From the NCBI RefSeq assembly GCF_025561425.1, contig NZ_CP094824.1, positions 1,426,001 to 1,490,000 of the forward strand: a DNA stretch of 64,000 nucleotides, in the 5' to 3' direction. Shown here piece by piece: positions 55,616 to 63,809 of this stretch. The notes under the pieces are model-generated. The model was given only the letters and a program-made list of their open reading frames with translations. It searched no databases and had not been told where the DNA came from. The position numbers and the translations under genes are program-made. Numbering within the stretch: position 1 is the first letter of the stretch; the number at the start of each line of letters is the position of its first letter. This DNA is from Mammaliicoccus sciuri. Its GTDB lineage: Bacteria; Bacillota; Bacilli; Staphylococcales; Staphylococcaceae.

Positions 55616-56854
55616 ATGGAAGATGTATATAAAGTAATTGACGATATTCACATGAAGAATATCGAACATTTAGATGAGAAAGTAAACAGAGTTCTACAAT
55701 CTGACGATCACGACGCGTTATTTATGTTAGGCGAAACATTATATAAATACGGTATTGTCGATCAAGGCGTTAAAATATTCGAAGAACTTTATTTACTTTA
55801 TCCTGATGAAAATGAATTGCTTGTTTATTATATAGAAGGGCTAATTGACCAAAACGACTTAGATAAAGCGCATGAAGTATTGTATAATAGCCCACATTCT
55901 ACAGAGAAATTGATGCTTGAGGCTGATTTATACCAACAACAAGGCTTATTTGAAGTTGGAATAGAGAAATTACTTGAAGCAAAAGAAATGGAACCAGATG
56001 ATATTGTGATTACATTCGCTTTAGCTGAAAGGTACTATTACGATGGTCAATATTTAAAAGCGATTTCTAACTATGAAACAATCACACAAACTGGTGAAGA
56101 TATTATTAATGGTATTTCGATTTATGCACGAATGGCAGACGCAAGTTTACAAAGTGGTGCATACGAAGAAGCAATCAAATATTATGAAAATGTATCAGAA
56201 ATGGATATGACAGCTGAAGATTATTTCAAACAAGCAATTAGTTACCAAAAAAATGACTTAACAAGAGAAGCAATTAAGCAACTTGAAAAGTTATTACAAA
56301 AAGACCCAGACTTTATGCAAGCTTACCATTACTTATTGCAAATTTATGAATCAGAAAAAGATTATGAAAAAGCAATAGAAATCGGTAAAGAAGGGCTACG
56401 CTTAAACGCATATTATAAAGAACTTATGACAGATACTGCTAGACTAATGTTAACAACAAATGATGAGCATGGTGCAATTCTGTTACAAGATGCATTAACA
56501 GTTGACCCTTCTTATACTGAAGCTGCCATTATACTTGCTGATTATTATCGCGAAAAAGATAATATAACAGGTCTTATTAATTTATTAACATATGTTGATC
56601 ATGAAGATATAGACCCTGTAGTAGCTTGGCACGTTGCATATGCATTCGGTGAAGAAGAAAGAGATAAAGAAGCTCAACACTTCTATGAATTAGCATATCC
56701 AGATTTAACACAAAATATTGATTTCTTAAACGACTATTACCATTACTTAATTGAAATCGGTCATGTCGATAACGCTAAAAATATATTAGAATCTGTTCGC
56801 AAACTTGATCCTGAAAATCCATATTGGGACCAAGAATACGAAAGATTATTATAA
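55616..56854 (+). CDS. ypiA: Tetratricopeptide repeat protein (YpiA-like)
   Basis: The 412 residues are almost entirely helix-turn-helix TPR units, for example in AERYYYDGQYLKAISNYETI, ADASLQSGAYEEAIKYYENV and LLQIYESEKDYEKAIEIGKE. It lacks a signal peptide or membrane segment, so it should be a cytosolic scaffold. The gene sits after aroB and before ypiB and ypiF, as in B. subtilis. AGAAGGAG precedes the ATG. Its partners are unknown. Confidence 0.87.
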   Translation: MEDVYKVIDDIHMKNIEHLDEKVNRVLQSDDHDALFMLGETLYKYGIVDQGVKIFEELYLLYPDENELLVYYIEGLIDQNDLDKAHEVLYNSPHSTEKLMLEADLYQQQGLFEVGIEKLLEAKEMEPDDIVITFALAERYYYDGQYLKAISNYETITQTGEDIINGISIYARMADASLQSGAYEEAIKYYENVSEMDMTAEDYFKQAISYQKNDLTREAIKQLEKLLQKDPDFMQAYHYLLQIYESEKDYEKAIEIGKEGLRLNAYYKELMTDTARLMLTTNDEHGAILLQDALTVDPSYTEAAIILADYYREKDNITGLINLLTYVDHEDIDPVVAWHVAYAFGEEERDKEAQHFYELAYPDLTQNIDFLNDYYHYLIEIGHVDNAKNILESVRKLDPENPYWDQEYERLL

Positions 56855-56866
56855 GTAGGGTTAATT

Positions 56867-57403
56867 ATGAATCATACATGGTTAAACTATGAAAAACAGC
56901 GATTTATAGAATATATTCTATATCAATACGATTTTAAAATTGCTGAAAGTGTATGGATATTAAATTTATTAAAAAGTAGCCCTAAATATTTATCTAACAT
57001 TTCATTCGTCAATGAATTTTCTGATGAACGCATACTGTCCATTAGTACGGAGCAATCTAAACAACTGCCTTTACTTTATTGTAAAGATCGTTTCTGTATA
57101 GAAGATGGTCGACAAATATTCCACGATATTCGATTAGATAATACACATTTAAATGTACTTTTATATTTAAATAGAAATGATGATCGACTGAATAAGTTGC
57201 TATTGTTACAAATGCTTGTTGATTATTATGGAGATGACAAAGATATTCGTGCTTTAAATCATAACAATACACACGGACTAGGACATTGGCGTAAACTCAT
57301 CAGTAATGAAATAGATAAATCTTTAGATAATAATGATCAAGACATGTTTATAGAAATGTCTAAAATATTACAATTCATTAATGAGTTGGAGGAACATCGA
57401 TAA
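56867..57403 (+). CDS. ypiB: UPF0302 family protein YpiB
   Basis: The 178-residue cytosolic protein has the features of B. subtilis YpiB/YpiB-type UPF0302 proteins: an N-terminal helix set (YEKQRFIEYILYQYDFK, then WILNLLKSSP) and a C-terminal segment rich in Asp, Asn and Leu. It is flanked by ypiA (12 bp upstream) and ypiF (one-base overlap TAATG). No catalytic motif is evident. B. subtilis YpiB has been linked to control of LPS-less envelope or lipid enzymes only by analogy; I assign no function. Confidence 0.78.
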   Translation: MNHTWLNYEKQRFIEYILYQYDFKIAESVWILNLLKSSPKYLSNISFVNEFSDERILSISTEQSKQLPLLYCKDRFCIEDGRQIFHDIRLDNTHLNVLLYLNRNDDRLNKLLLLQMLVDYYGDDKDIRALNHNNTHGLGHWRKLISNEIDKSLDNNDQDMFIEMSKILQFINELEEHR

Positions 57404-57834
57404 TGTTATTTAATCATGTTGACTTAAAAGAATTAAAAAACAACTTAGAATATATCGATACAGCCATCATTCCTGTATCTAATATTGATATGAATCATCA
57501 ATTATTAACATCATGCGACCAAAATGAAACAGTTCAACTTGTTGGCATGTTAGCAGAAAAACAATTTAAAGGTAGATTATTACTTACACCAACATTTTTC
57601 ACAAGTGGTAATCAATACGATCACGTCGTATCGTTTATACAAAGTTTAAAAGAGTATGGCTTGAACAATATAATTATTTTAAGCAGTGATCAAGTAGAAC
57701 TGAGTGTCGATCACGAATTGTATAAAGTAAACACGATTCCAATGGGTGACTTAGACGATGATATGAAACGCACACTTATCGAAGACGAAGTCAAACAATT
57801 TATGAAGTTTATCATTAGAACATGGAATAAATAG
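57403..57834 (+). CDS. ypiF: DUF2487 family protein YpiF
   Basis: A 143-residue soluble protein that begins MLFNHVDLKELKNNLEYIDTAIIPV and ends with a helical LIEDEVKQFMKFIIRTWNK block, matching the DUF2487 profile of B. subtilis YpiF, located between ypiB and qcrA. Its start overlaps the ypiB stop by one base. In Bacillus qcrA follows directly. Here about 2 kb of repeats and an insertion sequence intervene. Function unknown. Confidence 0.8.
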   Translation: MLFNHVDLKELKNNLEYIDTAIIPVSNIDMNHQLLTSCDQNETVQLVGMLAEKQFKGRLLLTPTFFTSGNQYDHVVSFIQSLKEYGLNNIIILSSDQVELSVDHELYKVNTIPMGDLDDDMKRTLIEDEVKQFMKFIIRTWNK

Positions 57835-57843
57835 TAGGTAGAT

Positions 57844-57910
57844 GCACGATATCTCGTAGTCTTCGTGCGATACGGCTTGATTTTGTACCCTTGCGCACGA
57901 TATCTCGGAG
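57844..57910. repeat. 51-bp direct repeat with internal hairpin, second copy interrupted by the IS
   Basis: GCACGATATCTCGTAG begins at 57844 and again as GCACGATATCTCGGAG at 57895, a 51-bp period. Inside the first unit GCACGA (57844-57849) and TCGTGC (57863-57868) are inverted repeats. The second unit is cut at 57910 by the insertion sequence, and its continuation TAGTCTTCGTGCGATA resumes at 59561. Confidence 0.75.
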
Positions 57911-57969
57911 TGTATTATTCCCTATAGAGTAGACATTAAAAAAACTAAAACTCTATAGGGGGTATTTTT

Positions 57970-58671
57970 ATGTATAAAACTAGACTACCTGTTAAACTGT
58001 ATCAGGAAATCTTCGATTTGCATGAAAAGGGTTATTCCTTTCAAAATGTAATTGATAAGTTAAATTTAGATATTAGTGATAGTGTGATTCGATTTAAATA
58101 TAAAGTGTATAAGCAACATGGTATAACAGCACTTATAAATAAGAATCGAAATAAAATCTATACACGCGAATTTAAAGAAAAAGTTGTTAAAGAATATCTA
58201 GAGACTAATAAGACGTATTCAGATCTAGCAGCCTATTACAATATTTCACATCATGCTACTTTAAAAAACTGGGTGGTAAAGTATACTGAAGGAAAGGAAA
58301 ATAAATCTTATTTTCCATATCTGGAGGTAGACACTATGAATACTAGAAAAACAACATTTGAAGAGAGAATTGAAATAGCTAAATATTGTATTGAAAATAA
58401 TAGAGACTTTAATAAGACAGCTGAAAAGTACCAAGTTAACTATTCACAAGTCTGTAATTGGGTAAAAAAGTATGAAAAACATGGTGATATTGGTTTAGTA
58501 GATGGTAGAGGTAAAGGAAAACCAGTTGAAGCTTTAACTAGAGAAGAAGAACTTGAATTAAAAATAAAAGCACTTGAACAAAGAAATAAATTTCTCCAAA
58601 TGGAGAATGGGGTATTAAAAAAGCAGGAAGAAATAGAGAGGCAGTTGATGAATCGAAAATCAAGCAAATAG
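57970..58671 (+). CDS. IS3-family OrfA (helix-turn-helix protein)
   Basis: The 233-residue product has two successive HTH segments (about residues 8-70 and 120-175; for example YSDLAAYYNISHHATLKNWV and FNKTAEKYQVNYSQVCNWVKKY). A leucine-rich coiled-coil region follows (ELELKIKALEQRNKFLQMEN, about 193-212) that in the family mediates multimerisation. It is somewhat longer than the 173 residues of IS150 OrfA because of the duplicated HTH. GGGGG precedes the ATG. In the normal frame translation ends at 58671; a -1 shift at 58617-58623 yields the fusion transposase. Confidence 0.88.
   Translation: MYKTRLPVKLYQEIFDLHEKGYSFQNVIDKLNLDISDSVIRFKYKVYKQHGITALINKNRNKIYTREFKEKVVKEYLETNKTYSDLAAYYNISHHATLKNWVVKYTEGKENKSYFPYLEVDTMNTRKTTFEERIEIAKYCIENNRDFNKTAEKYQVNYSQVCNWVKKYEKHGDIGLVDGRGKGKPVEALTREEELELKIKALEQRNKFLQMENGVLKKQEEIERQLMNRKSSK
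58617..58623 (+). promoter_or_regulatory. Programmed -1 frameshift heptamer A AAA AAG
   Basis: AAAAAAG stands in the OrfA frame as A-AAA-AAG, the most efficient slippery sequence known from IS3 elements. The -1 frame is open from here through the rest of orfB without a stop, so slippage would join the OrfA DNA-binding region to the catalytic domain. Confidence 0.85.
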
Positions 58672-59522
58672 CAGCATACAAGACAATCGAAGCATTAAAA
58701 GATAAGTATCCAATCAAATGGATATGCGCCGCACTTGAAATATCGAGAGCAAGTTATTATAAATGGAAAAACAGAGAGGTTTCAGAATCTGAAAGATTCA
58801 ATAACGAATTAAAAGATGAGATTTTCAGGATTTATCATGAACATGATGGCATATATGGATATCGAAGAATTTATATTTATCTGAGATTATATACTAAATT
58901 CCAGGTTAATCATAAACGCGTATATAGAATTATGAAGAAGTATGGATTAAAAGCTGTCATTAGAAAAAAGAGAAGGCAATATAAACTTAGTAAGCCAGAA
59001 ATCACTTCTCAAAATATCCTAAACAGAAAATTTACAACAAGTAAAGTTAATAAGGTCTGGTTAACAGATGTGACAGAATTTAAATTGAAAAATGGATCTA
59101 AAGTGTATTTAAGCACTATTTATGATTTAGGTGCTAAGAAAGTCATCAGCCATGTAGTCTCATCTCAAAACAATAATAAGCTTGTATACGATACCTTTAA
59201 CAAAGCCATAATTAAAAGAAATACCGAAGGCATTATATTTCATAGCGACAGAGGATTCCAATATACGAGTGTTCTATTTAGAGAGATGATTAAAAATGCT
59301 TCTATGAAGCAAAGCATGTCTCGTGTAGGTAGATGTATTGATAATGGTCCTATGGAAGGCTTTTGGGGGTTACTCAAATCAGAGGTATTCAAAGACAAAT
59401 CTCAAACATTCAATGATATAAAACACGCCACAAAGCAAATAAATGAATATATAAAATTTTATAATTCTAAAAGAATTTCATTAAAAATGGCTGCACTTAT
59501 AAAAGCACAGCCAACATATTGA
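58617..59522 (+). CDS. IS3-family transposase catalytic part (OrfB, made by frameshifting)
   Basis: The -1 frame runs unbroken from the slippery site to 59522, about 300 residues. It contains the HTH_21 motif (HDGIYGYRRIYIYL), then an integrase core with the DDE triad: Asp in WLTDVTEF, Asp in IIFHSDRGFQYTS and Glu in the segment IDNGPMEGFWGLLKSEVF. An ATG at 58932 could start a shorter protein but would lose the N-terminal part. No disruption is visible, so the element may still be active. Confidence 0.88.
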   Translation, partial: KKAGRNREAVDESKIKQIAAYKTIEALKDKYPIKWICAALEISRASYYKWKNREVSESERFNNELKDEIFRIYHEHDGIYGYRRIYIYLRLYTKFQVNHKRVYRIMKKYGLKAVIRKKRRQYKLSKPEITSQNILNRKFTTSKVNKVWLTDVTEFKLKNGSKVYLSTIYDLGAKKVISHVVSSQNNNKLVYDTFNKAIIKRNTEGIIFHSDRGFQYTSVLFREMIKNASMKQSMSRVGRCIDNGPMEGFWGLLKSEVFKDKSQTFNDIKHATKQINEYIKFYNSKRISLKMAALIKAQPTY

Positions 59523-59609
59523 TTACTTTTTTTAGTGTCTACTTGACAGGGTTATGTTCATAGTCTTCGTGCGATAATAACCAACTTCTAGATAACTTCA
59601 CATCATAAT

Positions 59610-59656
59610 ATCCGTAACAAATCTTAACTCAATAAGATTTGTTGCGGTTTTTTATT
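59610..59656 (+). terminator. Terminator upstream of qcrA (probably of the original ypi transcript)
   Basis: CCGTAACAAATCTT (59612-59625) pairs with AAGATTTGTTGCGG (59634-59647), one mismatch, followed by TTTTTTATTTT. Before the IS inserted it would have ended the aroC-ypiF transcript. Confidence 0.88.
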
Positions 59657-59807
59657 TTAAAAATACAATTGTCTCCTCTATATGGAAAATAAGGTTATTT
59701 CCACAGTTTTTTATCAATATTTCCGCCTTTATAATAAAGCCTTTTCATTTTTTTGAAAATTCCTAGATAAAAGGTTAATAAATAAACATTTAAATTGTGA
59801 CAAAGCG

Positions 59808-59836
59808 TTGACCGTCTTGAAATAATAGGCTAAAAT
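59808..59836 (+). promoter_or_regulatory. Sigma-A promoter of qcrABC
   Basis: TTGACC (59808-59813) and TAAAAT (59831-59836) are separated by exactly 17 bp. TTGTGA (59795-59800), resembling a Rex or ResD half-site, lies directly upstream. The leader to qcrA is about 40 bases. The region between the IS-adjacent terminator and this promoter is otherwise AT-rich without recognisable features. Confidence 0.75.
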
Positions 59837-59884
59837 TAAGTTGTCCTAGTTATAAAAGAACGATTAATAGAGGGGGGAATCTAA

Positions 59885-60388
59885 ATGAGCCAACGTGTCA
59901 CACGACGCCAATTTTTAAACTATTCATTGATGGGTGTTGGGTCATTTATGGCTGCTGGTATGATTTTACCTATGGGTAGATTTGCGCTTGATCCTGTATT
60001 CAAAGCTGATGCACAAGGCGATATGATTGCTACAGGCGTAAAGGAGTCAGAACTTGGTAAAGAGCCTATTAAAGTGGACTTTAAATTCGAGCAAGAAGAT
60101 GCTTGGTATACAAGTGAAGTTACAGAATTTGCTTGGGTGTACAAAGATGGAAATGAAATCGTAGCATTATCACCAGTCTGTAAACATTTAGGATGTACAG
60201 TACAGTGGAATGGCGATAAATCAAATCCAAATCAATTCTATTGTCCATGTCATAACGGTCGTTATGAAAAGAACGGTAAGAATATTCCAGGTACGCCGCC
60301 ATTAGCACCACTTGATCAATATGAAGTAAAAGTTAAAGGTGGCATTATTCAAATCGGTAAAAAGCACGAGAACGAATTAGCTAAATAA
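59885..60388 (+). CDS. qcrA: Menaquinol:cytochrome c reductase Rieske iron-sulfur subunit
   Basis: QcrA carries the [2Fe-2S] cluster that takes the first electron from menaquinol. The 167-residue protein has a twin-arginine signal-anchor (TRRQFLNYSLMGVGSFMAAG, about residues 5-24), so it is exported folded by the Tat system. Cluster ligands occur in CKHLGCTVQW and CPCHNGRYEKNG, each giving one Cys and one His plus the extra disulfide Cys. AGAGGGGGG precedes the ATG. The Tat genes are not in this window. Confidence 0.95.
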   Translation: MSQRVTRRQFLNYSLMGVGSFMAAGMILPMGRFALDPVFKADAQGDMIATGVKESELGKEPIKVDFKFEQEDAWYTSEVTEFAWVYKDGNEIVALSPVCKHLGCTVQWNGDKSNPNQFYCPCHNGRYEKNGKNIPGTPPLAPLDQYEVKVKGGIIQIGKKHENELAK

Positions 60389-60401
60389 GGAGGGATTAAC
60401 A

Positions 60402-61076
60402 ATGATAGATAAAATCTATGATTGGGTCGATGACAGACTTGATATTACACCAATTTGGCGAGATATTGCTGATCATGAGGTGCCAGAGCATGTTAACCCT
60501 GCTTATCACTTTTCAGCTTTCGTTTATTGTTTTGGTGGTCTAACGTTTTTCATTACAGTAATACAAGTTTTATCAGGTATGTTTTTAACGATGTACTATG
60601 TTCCAGATATCGTTAATGCATGGAAATCAGTTTACTATCTACAACACGATGTAGCTGCTGGTGTTATCGTACGTGGTATGCACCATTGGGGAGCAAGTTT
60701 AGTAGTAGTAATGATGTTTTTACATACACTTCGTGTATTCTTTACAGGATCTTATAAACAACCTAGAGAATTAAACTGGGTTGTCGGTGTATTAATATTC
60801 TTCGTAATGCTTGGATTAAGTTTTACTGGTTATTTATTACCATGGGATATGAAAGCACTATTCGCAACAAAAGTAGGTTTACAAATTGCAGAATCTGTTC
60901 CTATCATTGGGCCGTGGGTTAAGACATTACTAGCAGGGGATGCAGAGATAGTTGGTGCACAAACTCTAACTCGTTTCTTTGCGATACATGTATTCTTCCT
61001 ACCAGCTGCACTATTCGCGTTATTAGCAGCACACTTTATAATGATCAGAAAACAAGGTATTTCAGGTCCACTATAA
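60402..61076 (+). CDS. qcrB: Menaquinol:cytochrome c reductase cytochrome b subunit
   Basis: The b6-type N-terminal half of cytochrome b, with four transmembrane helices and two haems b. In 224 residues the haem His pairs are in GMHHWGASLVVVMMFLHTLR and TRFFAIHVFFLPAALFALLAAHF; GYLLPWDMKALFAT is the quinone-site region. The split of b into qcrB and the N-terminal part of qcrC is typical of Firmicutes. AAGGAGGG precedes the start. Confidence 0.95.
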   Translation: MIDKIYDWVDDRLDITPIWRDIADHEVPEHVNPAYHFSAFVYCFGGLTFFITVIQVLSGMFLTMYYVPDIVNAWKSVYYLQHDVAAGVIVRGMHHWGASLVVVMMFLHTLRVFFTGSYKQPRELNWVVGVLIFFVMLGLSFTGYLLPWDMKALFATKVGLQIAESVPIIGPWVKTLLAGDAEIVGAQTLTRFFAIHVFFLPAALFALLAAHFIMIRKQGISGPL

Positions 61077-61113
61077 AATTAACGTGAATAAATGAAAAAG
61101 GAGGTCATGCGAC

Positions 61114-61902
61114 ATGCATCGCGGTAAAGGGATGAAGTTTGTTGGTGATTCAAGAATAAAGTCATACGACAAACCGAAATTAAATCGAGATTATTCAGAA
61201 TTTCCAGGTCGTACAGAAAGTTTCTGGCCTGACTTTCTACTAAAAGAATGGATGACTGGTGCGGTATTCTTAATCGCGTACTTATGTTTAACAGTCGCTC
61301 ATCCATCGCCACTTGAACGTGTGGCAGATCCATCTGATACTGGTTACACACCATTACCAGACTGGTATTTCTTATTCTTATATCAAATACTTAAATATTC
61401 ATTCGCATCTGGTCCTTATAACACATTCGGAGCAATTATCTTACCAGGTATCGCATTCGGTGCTTTATTATTAGCACCTTGGTTAGATAGAGGCCCTGAA
61501 CGTAAATGGACAAAGAGACCATTTGCTTCTGGATTTATGTTAATCGCAATTGCAATCTTATTCTATACAACATGGGAATCAAGTTATTACCATGATTGGA
61601 AACAACAAGCAAAACAAGGTGAAATCGTCTTCTCTAACTTAGACAAGTCAGACCCAGTTTATACTGACATCATCAAGTCAAACTGTACAAGTTGTCACGG
61701 TGGTGAGTTAACGGGTGGACAAGGTCCAAACTTAGTTGAATCGAAATTACCTAAAGATGGCGTTAAAGGATTCTTAGAAAATGGTGCAGGTAAAATGCCT
61801 AGCTTTAAAGATACGCTTTCTAAAGATGAAATCGACAAAGTTGCTAAATACGTTGCAGATTTACATGAAACAGATGCAAACGGTAAAGAATTGAAAAAAT
61901 AA
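61114..61902 (+). CDS. qcrC: Menaquinol:cytochrome c reductase subunit IV fused to cytochrome c
   Basis: A fusion of cytochrome b subunit IV (three helices, including GAVFLIAYLCLTVAHPSPLE and DWYFLFLYQILKYSFA with the PDWYF quinone motif) to a C-terminal monohaem cytochrome c. The haem site CTSCH lies at about residue 195 and the axial Met in GKMPSFKDTLS. The whole protein has 262 residues. The covalent haem requires the ResABC system encoded at 29955-33374. AAAGGAGG is the binding site. It is the last gene of the operon, followed by a strong hairpin. Confidence 0.95.
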   Translation: MHRGKGMKFVGDSRIKSYDKPKLNRDYSEFPGRTESFWPDFLLKEWMTGAVFLIAYLCLTVAHPSPLERVADPSDTGYTPLPDWYFLFLYQILKYSFASGPYNTFGAIILPGIAFGALLLAPWLDRGPERKWTKRPFASGFMLIAIAILFYTTWESSYYHDWKQQAKQGEIVFSNLDKSDPVYTDIIKSNCTSCHGGELTGGQGPNLVESKLPKDGVKGFLENGAGKMPSFKDTLSKDEIDKVAKYVADLHETDANGKELKK

Positions 61903-61908
61903 TTAAAT

Positions 61909-61947
61909 TTGAGCCTGGGGCATATGACGTGCCTCAGGCTCTTTTCA
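61909..61947 (+). terminator. Terminator between qcrC and ypjA
   Basis: GAGCCTGGGGCA (61911-61922) pairs with TGCCTCAGGCTC (61930-61941), one G-U, followed by TTTTC. It is a short T-tail but a very stable stem. Confidence 0.85.
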
Positions 61948-61960
61948 AAGGAGTAATACA

Positions 61961-62554
61961 ATGGAATTTTGGAGATATGTAATGGGGCAGAAATCTATTC
62001 TCATTACGCTATTTATCGCAAATCTTCTCGGCACCATTTATGGATACATATGGTATGGCAGTCAATTACTTGATAGCAAATGGTACTTTTGGCCATTTAT
62101 ACCCGACAGTCCAACAGCAACATTATTCTTAGTGATTGCGATAGCAGCAATCTATTTCAATAAACATTTAGGTTTGTTTGAATGTTTAGCATTTATTACA
62201 TTAATTAAATATGGTGTATGGGCGGTTGTTATGAATATATTTGTAATGATTCATTACGATCAACTTGTTCCAATGGCAATTATGCTGATGACTTCACACG
62301 GCATTATGGCTATTCAAGCATTGATGTTTTATCCTTTATTCAACATTAAAAAGTGGCATATTATTGTAACAATGATTTGGGTATTTCATAATGATGTTAT
62401 TGATTATGTGTATCATCAATATCCCGTTTATAGTATGTTAAGTCAGTATGAGGCACATATAGGATACTTTGCTTTTTGGCTAAGCGTTATCGCTTTTCTG
62501 TTATTACTATATTTCCAAAAAAACATCAAATTACGTTCAAAATATTTGACGTAA
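61961..62554 (+). CDS. ypjA: DUF1405 membrane protein YpjA
   Basis: The 197-residue protein has about six hydrophobic segments and the typical start FWRYVMGQKSILITLFIANLLG, with ILLVPFIPDSPTATLF-like loop (here FWPFIPDSPTATLFLVIA) and a late HNDVIDYVYHQYP motif. It matches the DUF1405 family of B. subtilis YpjA, also encoded directly after qcrC. AAGGAG lies before the ATG. The role is unknown; the constant linkage to qcr suggests a respiratory link. Confidence 0.85.
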   Translation: MEFWRYVMGQKSILITLFIANLLGTIYGYIWYGSQLLDSKWYFWPFIPDSPTATLFLVIAIAAIYFNKHLGLFECLAFITLIKYGVWAVVMNIFVMIHYDQLVPMAIMLMTSHGIMAIQALMFYPLFNIKKWHIIVTMIWVFHNDVIDYVYHQYPVYSMLSQYEAHIGYFAFWLSVIAFLLLLYFQKNIKLRSKYLT

Positions 62555-62607
62555 GAGCCGTCACTCCGTAATATAATAAATAACAGGGATAAAAAGGAGG
62601 AAGTTAT

Positions 62608-63294
62608 TTGTTTTCATATATCATATATTTTATTATCATTATGATTGTCCCTATGTACTTCCAATTTAGAGTAAAATCAACATACAATAAATACTCAAGA
62701 GTACGTTCAACAAGTGGGAAGACGGGTAAACAAGTTGCAGAAGAAATTTTAGCTGCAAATGGAATTCATGATGTAGAAGTGTTACAAGGCGAAGGTTTCT
62801 TATCAGATCATTTTGATCCAACTAAGAAACGTGTTGTATTATCACCTGCAAACTATCAACAACCAAGTGTTGCGGGTACAGCAATTGCAGCACATGAAGT
62901 AGGACATGCTATTCAACATGCTCAAGGATATGGATTCCTTAAATTTAGATCAGCGCTTTTACCGCTTGCTAATTTAGGAAGTTCGTTATCATACATTATC
63001 ATTTTAGCTGGTATCGTATTAACAGCAATGAGTAGTACATTCGGTACAACATTATTATGGGTTGGTATCGTATTTATGTCATTCGCTGTATTATTCTCAA
63101 TTATTACATTACCAGTTGAATTTGACGCAAGTAAACGGGCAATGCGACAAATTGAAAAATTAAATATCGTTAACCAACAAGAATATAGACATGCTAAAAA
63201 AGTATTATCTGCAGCTGCTATGACATACGTTGCAGCAACGGCTGTAGCCGTAGCTGAATTAGCAAGATTTATTCTGATGGCACGTAATAATTAA
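62608..63294 (+). CDS. yugP: Zinc metallopeptidase of the YugP family
   Basis: A 228-residue membrane protease with the zinc motif HEVGH (within GTAIAAHEVGHAIQHAQGY, about residues 96-100) and an N-terminal helix. Two further hydrophobic segments occur at about 125-145 and 150-170, and the third zinc ligand is probably Glu in LPVEFDASKRAM. It starts with TTG at 62608 after AAAAGGAGG. Its substrate is unknown. In Bacillus the yugP gene lies elsewhere, so its place next to ypjA is a difference in order. Confidence 0.9.
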   Translation: MFSYIIYFIIIMIVPMYFQFRVKSTYNKYSRVRSTSGKTGKQVAEEILAANGIHDVEVLQGEGFLSDHFDPTKKRVVLSPANYQQPSVAGTAIAAHEVGHAIQHAQGYGFLKFRSALLPLANLGSSLSYIIILAGIVLTAMSSTFGTTLLWVGIVFMSFAVLFSIITLPVEFDASKRAMRQIEKLNIVNQQEYRHAKKVLSAAAMTYVAATAVAVAELARFILMARNN

Positions 63295-63304
63295 TGAAAT
63301 CATT

Positions 63305-63346
63305 TTAATACCAATAAAGTCTTTTGACTTTGTTGGTATTTTTTAT
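63305..63346 (+). terminator. Terminator after yugP
   Basis: TACCAATAAAGTC (63309-63321) pairs with GACTTTGTTGGTA (63326-63338), with one G-U and a TTTT loop, followed by TTTTTTATTTT. Confidence 0.92.
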
Positions 63347-63475
63347 TTTATAAATATTTATGAGGTTTGTAGTTATAAGCTTATTACGTTGTCATTATGC
63401 ATGATTATCATATATAATTTTATTATGTGAGTTCTTTTATATAGAGTTATAAAAGATATGTAGGGAGGAAATTTT

Positions 63476-63790
63476 ATGGACATGAAAGAGATGCAACATG
63501 AAGTTGATCAATATATTTCTCAGTTTAAAGCAGGTTATTTTTCGCCTTTAGCAAATTTAGCGAGATTAACAGAAGAAGTTGGAGAACTAGCTAGAGAAAT
63601 TAATCATAGTCATGGTGAAAAGAAAAAGAAACCAACAGAAGAAGACAATACAATTGAAGCTGAATTAGGAGATAATTTATTCGTCTTAATTTGTTTAGCA
63701 AATTCTTTAGATATAGATTTAAATAAAAGTTTCCAAGATACAATGAATAAATTCAATGTAAGAGATAAAGATAGATTTGAACGTAAATAA
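63476..63790 (+). CDS. ypjD: MazG-like nucleotide pyrophosphohydrolase (YpjD)
   Basis: A 104-residue all-alpha NTP pyrophosphatase of the MazG family, single domain. The metal-binding ExxE pair and following ExxD are visible as LTEEVGELAREI and EAELGDNLFVLICLANSL (about residues 30-41 and 69-86). It likely removes aberrant nucleotides; B. subtilis YpjD (MazG-like) is in the same cluster before bshA. TAGGGAGG precedes the ATG. bshA begins 19 bp downstream. Confidence 0.88.
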   Translation: MDMKEMQHEVDQYISQFKAGYFSPLANLARLTEEVGELAREINHSHGEKKKKPTEEDNTIEAELGDNLFVLICLANSLDIDLNKSFQDTMNKFNVRDKDRFERK

Positions 63791-63809
63791 GTCATAATGG
63801 AGGATTAAT

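Larger units (their letters stand above)
57911..59560 (+). mobile_element. IS3-family insertion sequence, apparently complete (1650 bp)
   Basis: The element begins TGTATTATTCCC and ends GGGTTATGTTCA. Its two ends are imperfect inverted repeats about 34 bp long; the shared core is AGTAGACAYTAAAAAAA. Two overlapping reading frames with a slippery A-run encode OrfA and the OrfAB transposase, the IS3 plan (IS150-like group by the motifs). The flanking triplets GAG (57908-57910) and TAG (59561-59563) may be a 3-bp target duplication that has since changed one base. It sits in a repeat between ypiF and qcrA. Confidence 0.88.

Noticed and set aside
58932-59522. Independent transposase gene starting at ATG 58932
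   Set aside because: The same frame is open back to the slippery site at 58617 and the upstream residues include the conserved YGYRR motif, so the ATG is internal to the frameshift product.
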